A stretch of 64,000 nt of DNA from Jaltomata sinuosa (Eukaryota > Streptophyta > Magnoliopsida > Solanales > Solanaceae): assembly GCA_003996215.1 (NCBI GenBank), contig QJPP01001603.1, positions 124,001 through 188,000 on the forward strand. Direction: 5' to 3'. Positions within the stretch are counted from its first letter, which is position 1. Each line of letters opens with the position of its first letter. The translations under genes were made by a program, and so were the position numbers. This document shows positions 59,996-64,000 of the stretch, piece after piece. Under the pieces are notes generated by a model. That model searched no databases and was not told the origin of the DNA. It worked only from the letters and a program-made list of their open reading frames with translations.

Positions 59996-62900
59996 AACTT
60001 TGTCTTTATTTGATCCTGGATCTACTTGCTCGTATGTTTTTGCCTACTTTATGCCTTGTTTGGGATTGGCTAGTGAGCTATTGTTTATGCCTGTATCTGT
60101 TTTGACCCAGTAGGAGATTCTTTAGCAGTGGATCATGTTGTGAGATCTTGTATGATTTTTGTTGGTGATTTGGAGACTTGGGGTAATTTGATAATTCTTG
60201 ATATGTTAGACTTTGATGTGATTTTACGCATGGACTGGTTATTCCCTCACTATGCAGATTTGGATTGCTATGCCATGACCATTACCATAGCTGTGCCCAA
60301 TGTATCCCCGATTGTATGGAAGGGTTTTGTAAGCCATACACCTTCTGGGATCATTTCTTGTATTTGAGATAGGAAGTTGATTTCTCACGATTGTTTGGCT
60401 AATATAGCATATGTCCGAGATGCTAGTGCCGACACTTCTTCCCCTGAGTTAGTTCATGTGGTTAGAGATTTCCTAGATGTGTTTCCCACCGACCTGCTAG
60501 GCCTTCCACCTGAGAGAGATATTGACTTTGCTATTGAGTTAGAGCTGGGCACCAGGCCCTTTTCCATTTCTCCTTATGCATGGCTCCATCTGAGTTGAGG
60601 GTGCTTAAAGAGAAACTCCAGGATTTGTTAGCTAAGGTTTCATTAAGCTGAGTGTATCTCTATAGGGTGCTCCAGTTCTGTTTATAAAGAAGAAAGATAG
60701 GTCGATACAAATTTGTACTGATTATAGGAAGCTAAATAAGGTGAATGTGAAGAATAGGTATCCGATGCTGCACATAGATGACTTGTTTGATCAGCTTCAG
60801 GGTTCAACCATGTTTTTGAAGATAGATTTGAGGTCAGGCTACCACTAGTTGAGGATTAGGGTGGAGGACATCCCTAAGATAATATTTAGGACACTTTATG
60901 ACTAGTATGAGTTCCTGGTGATGTCTTTTGGGTAGACTAATACCCCTGCAGCCTTTATGGACTTGATGCACAGGGTGCTCAGCCCGTATCTGGACTCATT
61001 CATGATAGTATTCATTGATGATATCCTGATATACTTGCGGAGAAGAGATGAGCATGATCAAGATTTATGGATTATACTCCAGACTTTCAGAGATCATCGG
61101 CCTTATGCCAAGTTCTCAAAGTGCGAGTTTTTTCTTGAGTCAGTAGCATTCCTAGGACATATGGTGTCTAAGGATGTTATTAGAGTGGACTTGGGGAAGA
61201 TATCAGCAGTTCGTAATTGGCCGTGACCTACTACTATGACCGAGGTTCGCAACATTTTTAGGTTTGCAGGGTACTTTACGAGGTTTGTTAAGGGGTTTTC
61301 TTCCATAGCAGCACCTTTGACTAGGCTGACTAGGAAGGATGTCCCATTTCAGTTGTCAGATCAGTGCGAGGATAGCTTTCAGAGGCTTTAGGCTTTATTA
61401 ACTTTAGCTCCCATTTTGACTTTGCCAGTAAAGGGTTAGAGCTTCTAGGTATATTGTGATGCTTAAGGGGTTGGTCTTAGTTGTGTATTGATGTAGCAGG
61501 GTCGAGTGATAGATTATGCGTCGAAATAGCTAAAGGTTCACAAGAGCAACTACCCTACTTATGACTTGGAGTTGGCAGCGATAGTCTTCACACTCAAGAT
61601 TTGGAGGCACTACTTAAAAAGGGTTCGCTGAGAGATCTTCACCAATCACCATAGTCTTCTGTACATCACAAGTTAGCGAGAGCTAAATTTAGGCAGAGGA
61701 TATGGATCAAGTTACTGAAGGACTATGACTTCACTATTATGTATCATCCAGGCAAGGCAAATATGGTGGCGGATGCCTTGAGTCAGAAGACAGTGAGTAT
61801 AGGCATCCTAGCTTCACTTTCAGTTTCAGAGCACCCATTAGCCTTGGACATCAAGTTCTTCACTAACCATTTTGTTAGGCTTGACTTGTCGGATCCCAGC
61901 AAGGTTCTTGCTAGTATTGAGGTTCTCTCTACTTTGGTTGATTAGATTCAGGGTCGTCAGTAAAAGGATCGGCGATTGTGTGACCTTCTCAGGTGGTTCA
62001 GGGTGAGGCCAATTGGGCTACACTAGATTCATATGGTGTTCTGAGGTTTTATAGTTGTCTTTGTTTCGAGAGTTGGGAATTTGATTCAGTTGATTCTCTA
62101 GGAGTTACATTGTTCTAGATATTCAATCCATCCTAGCATAGCCAAGATTTATAGAGACTTGAGACATCTTTACAGTGGAGCAGTATAAAGGGGTACATAG
62201 AGGAGTTTGTATCTCGGTGCTTGAACTGTCAGAAGGTTAAGTTCGAGCACATGAGACCTGGTTAAGTGATGCAACGACTTCCCATTTCTAAGTGAAAGTG
62301 GGAATGGATTACTATGGACTTTATAGTTTAGTTTCCACACACTTCTCGAGGGTTTGACTCTATTTGTTTTATTGTTGATCAGTTGACTAAGTCAGCGCAC
62401 TTCTTTCCAGTCCATTCTACCTACAGTGCCGAGAGGTTAGCTCAGATTTACCTTCATGAGATTGTTTGGTTGCATGGGGTCCCAACTTCTATCATTTCAA
62501 ACTGCGGCACTCAGTTCACATTTTAGTTTTGGAGGGAGATTTAGCGAGACTTGGGTACATAGGTTCAACTTAGTACTGCATTCCACCCTTAGACAAATAG
62601 CCAGTCCGAGAGGACTATTCAAGTCATGGAGGACATTTTACGGGCCTGTGTGCTTGACTTTGGAGGTTCTTGTGATCAGTTTGAGCCTTTGGCCGAGTTT
62701 TCTTATAATAATAGTTATCATTCAAGCATACACATGGCACCATTTGAGGCATTGTATGGTAGGCATTGCAGATCGCTGGTGGGTTGGTTTGATGTTTGGA
62801 GTCTAGACCATAGAGTACAAAATTATTTCACAATTCCTTAGACAGAGTCTGAGTGATTCAGGAAAGACTTTGGGCAGCCCAGAGTAGATAGAAGAGCTAC

Positions 62901-63340
62901 ATTGATCATAGACTTTATGTCTTAGAGTTCAGTGTTTGTGACTTGGTATTCCTCCATGTATCAGCCATGAAGGGCTTAATGAGATTTGGTAGGCGGGGCA
63001 AGCTTAGCCCGAAGTACATTGGGCCGTTTGATATTCTCTAGAGAGTTGGTAGCATTGCCTATGTATCGATGTTGCAATGTTATGTTCTAGATGAGTCTCA
63101 GGTGTTGCAGTGGGATTTGGTTCAGTTGGATGAGAGTTTGACCTCTATTGAGGAGCCGATTGCTATTCTGGCCAGAGATGTCACGAGATTGATGTCTAGA
63201 GAGATTTTGATTGTTAAGGTTCAGTGAAAGCACCATCCAATTAAGGAGGCTACCTGGGAGACCGAGAGAGAGATGCTGTCTCAGTATCCACAGTTGTTTA
63301 AGCCTTCAGGTACTCCTTTGTTCTTGAATTTTAGGGACGA
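59996..63340 (+). pseudogene. pol: pol of element H: protease, RT, RNase H, integrase, tail
   Basis: The protease keeps LFDPGSTCSYV near 60007. RT: PPERDIDFAIELELGTRPF (60509), KIDLRSGYH near 60820 with Q to stop right after, catalytic VFIDDILIYL near 61010, KFSKCEFFLESVAFLGHMV. RNase H: YCDA near 61455, DLELAAIVF near 61565, GKANMVADALSQK near 61750. Integrase: CLNCQKVKFEH near 62220, TMDFIV near 62310, SAHFFPVHSTY near 62395, NCGTQF near 62505 (aspartate lost), LEFSYNNSYHSSIHMAPFEALYG near 62700 (in pieces). Tail: HVSAMKGLMRFG and MSREILIVKVQ. Many stops and frameshifts. Together with E it gives a near-complete picture of the family. Confidence 0.9.
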
Positions 63341-63364
63341 AAGTCCTTTTATAGTAGTGGATGA

Positions 63365-64000
63365 TGTAATGACCCTTTTGGTCATTCCCGCATTTACGCT
63401 TTCTTTGTACTGTTAGAGCTTTCTTGTAGCGGCCCCAGGTCATTTATGGCTTGCTGGGGCTGGTGGTTCAGTTTCCTGGTTGTTCATTTGGTTGTTATGG
63501 TTGTTTCCATGTTTTAGAGCTTTAACTTAGGATATTGTTGACTTTGGTCAACATTCTTAGTAAACACACTCGAAATCAAATTCCTATAGTTCCATTAGCA
63601 CTGAAGTATGGATTTTGGTCTACATAGACCCTTGGCCGGGGTCTGGGAGCTTTCAATTATGTTTTTTGTTGGTTTTTATGTTTTCTAGCCAGTTGAACTT
63701 AGAAGTTTGACTTTGGTCAACATTCGGAGCAAACGACCTTAGATGAAAATTTTTATAGCGCTGTTAGCTTCAGAATGTCGACTTTGGGCTAGAGGAAAAA
63801 TCCCAAGGCTTCCGGACTCGTTTTAGGCTATGCTGTTCCATTTTGAAAAAGTTGGCCTAAAGTTTGTTTTTGGGCATGGAGCCTACATATTTGTTAAATT
63901 AACCTCCGTTGGGATTTTCATCAATTCTGTTAAGTCCAGAATGCTTATTTTAGTTGAGTAGAATAGTTTATTTGTGTTCGTGGAATCCCGGATGAATCTT
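63365..64000 (+). repeat. 3' LTR of element H, first 636 bp
   Basis: It begins TGTAATGACCC after GTAGTGGATGA and aligns with 54611 onward to the window edge. Confidence 0.92.

Larger units (their letters stand above)
54611..64000 (+). mobile_element. Element H: long-LTR Ty3/gypsy element, right end off-window
   Basis: 5' LTR 54611-58214, diverged primer site, gag, pol, and the first 636 bases of the 3' LTR (63365-64000). It is the same family as E by LTR ends, Gag N-terminus and Pol. It lies within the integrase of D, which was being read on the other strand up to the junction. Confidence 0.92.

Overview
This window looks like repeat-dense nuclear DNA of a flowering plant. I found no host gene, tRNA, rRNA, CRISPR array or bacterial-type operon. 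Almost every base can be assigned to LTR retrotransposons nested inside one another. The organism is probably a eudicot and most likely Solanaceae. That is inferred from recalled resemblance of the LTR and Gag/Pol styles and was not searched. Elements are named A to H from left to right.

Left nest (1-16494): element C (+ strand, Ty3/gypsy, old) is cut inside its RNase H by element B (- strand). B is cut inside its protease region by element A (+ strand). A and B are close relatives of chromovirus (Tekay/Del) type. A keeps gag, protease, RT, RNase H, integrase and a chromodomain-like tail between its LTRs. Only the right parts of B and C lie in the window. 16495-17954 is AT-rich and unassigned.

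Right nest (17955-64000): element D (- strand gypsy) is split twice. Element E (+) sits in its 3' LTR and element H (+, running off the right edge) sits in its integrase. E and H share a long-LTR (about 3.6 kb) family. The 3' LTR of E is itself split by element F (- strand, Athila/Tat-like, tRNA-Asp-type primer site). The gag of F is split by element G (+). The nest is therefore four deep: D contains E, E contains F, F contains G. G is complete, with two 3149-bp LTRs and a perfect ATTTG target duplication.

Two elements stand out. F carries Gag-protease and a second ORF resembling the 'putative plant transposon protein' domain, with no visible RT or integrase. G has well-preserved LTRs, primer site and Gag zinc knuckles but an eroded, RT-less pol, and its U3 has been replaced by unrelated AT-rich sequence containing a G-box hairpin. 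Both look like non-autonomous elements moved by proteins supplied in trans. All coding regions are pseudogenes. Most stop codons I could compare sit where a relative has CAG or CAA (or TGG), as expected from deamination of methylated cytosine. I see no clear new biological system; the best leads are F, G and the CpG-rich motif family in F.
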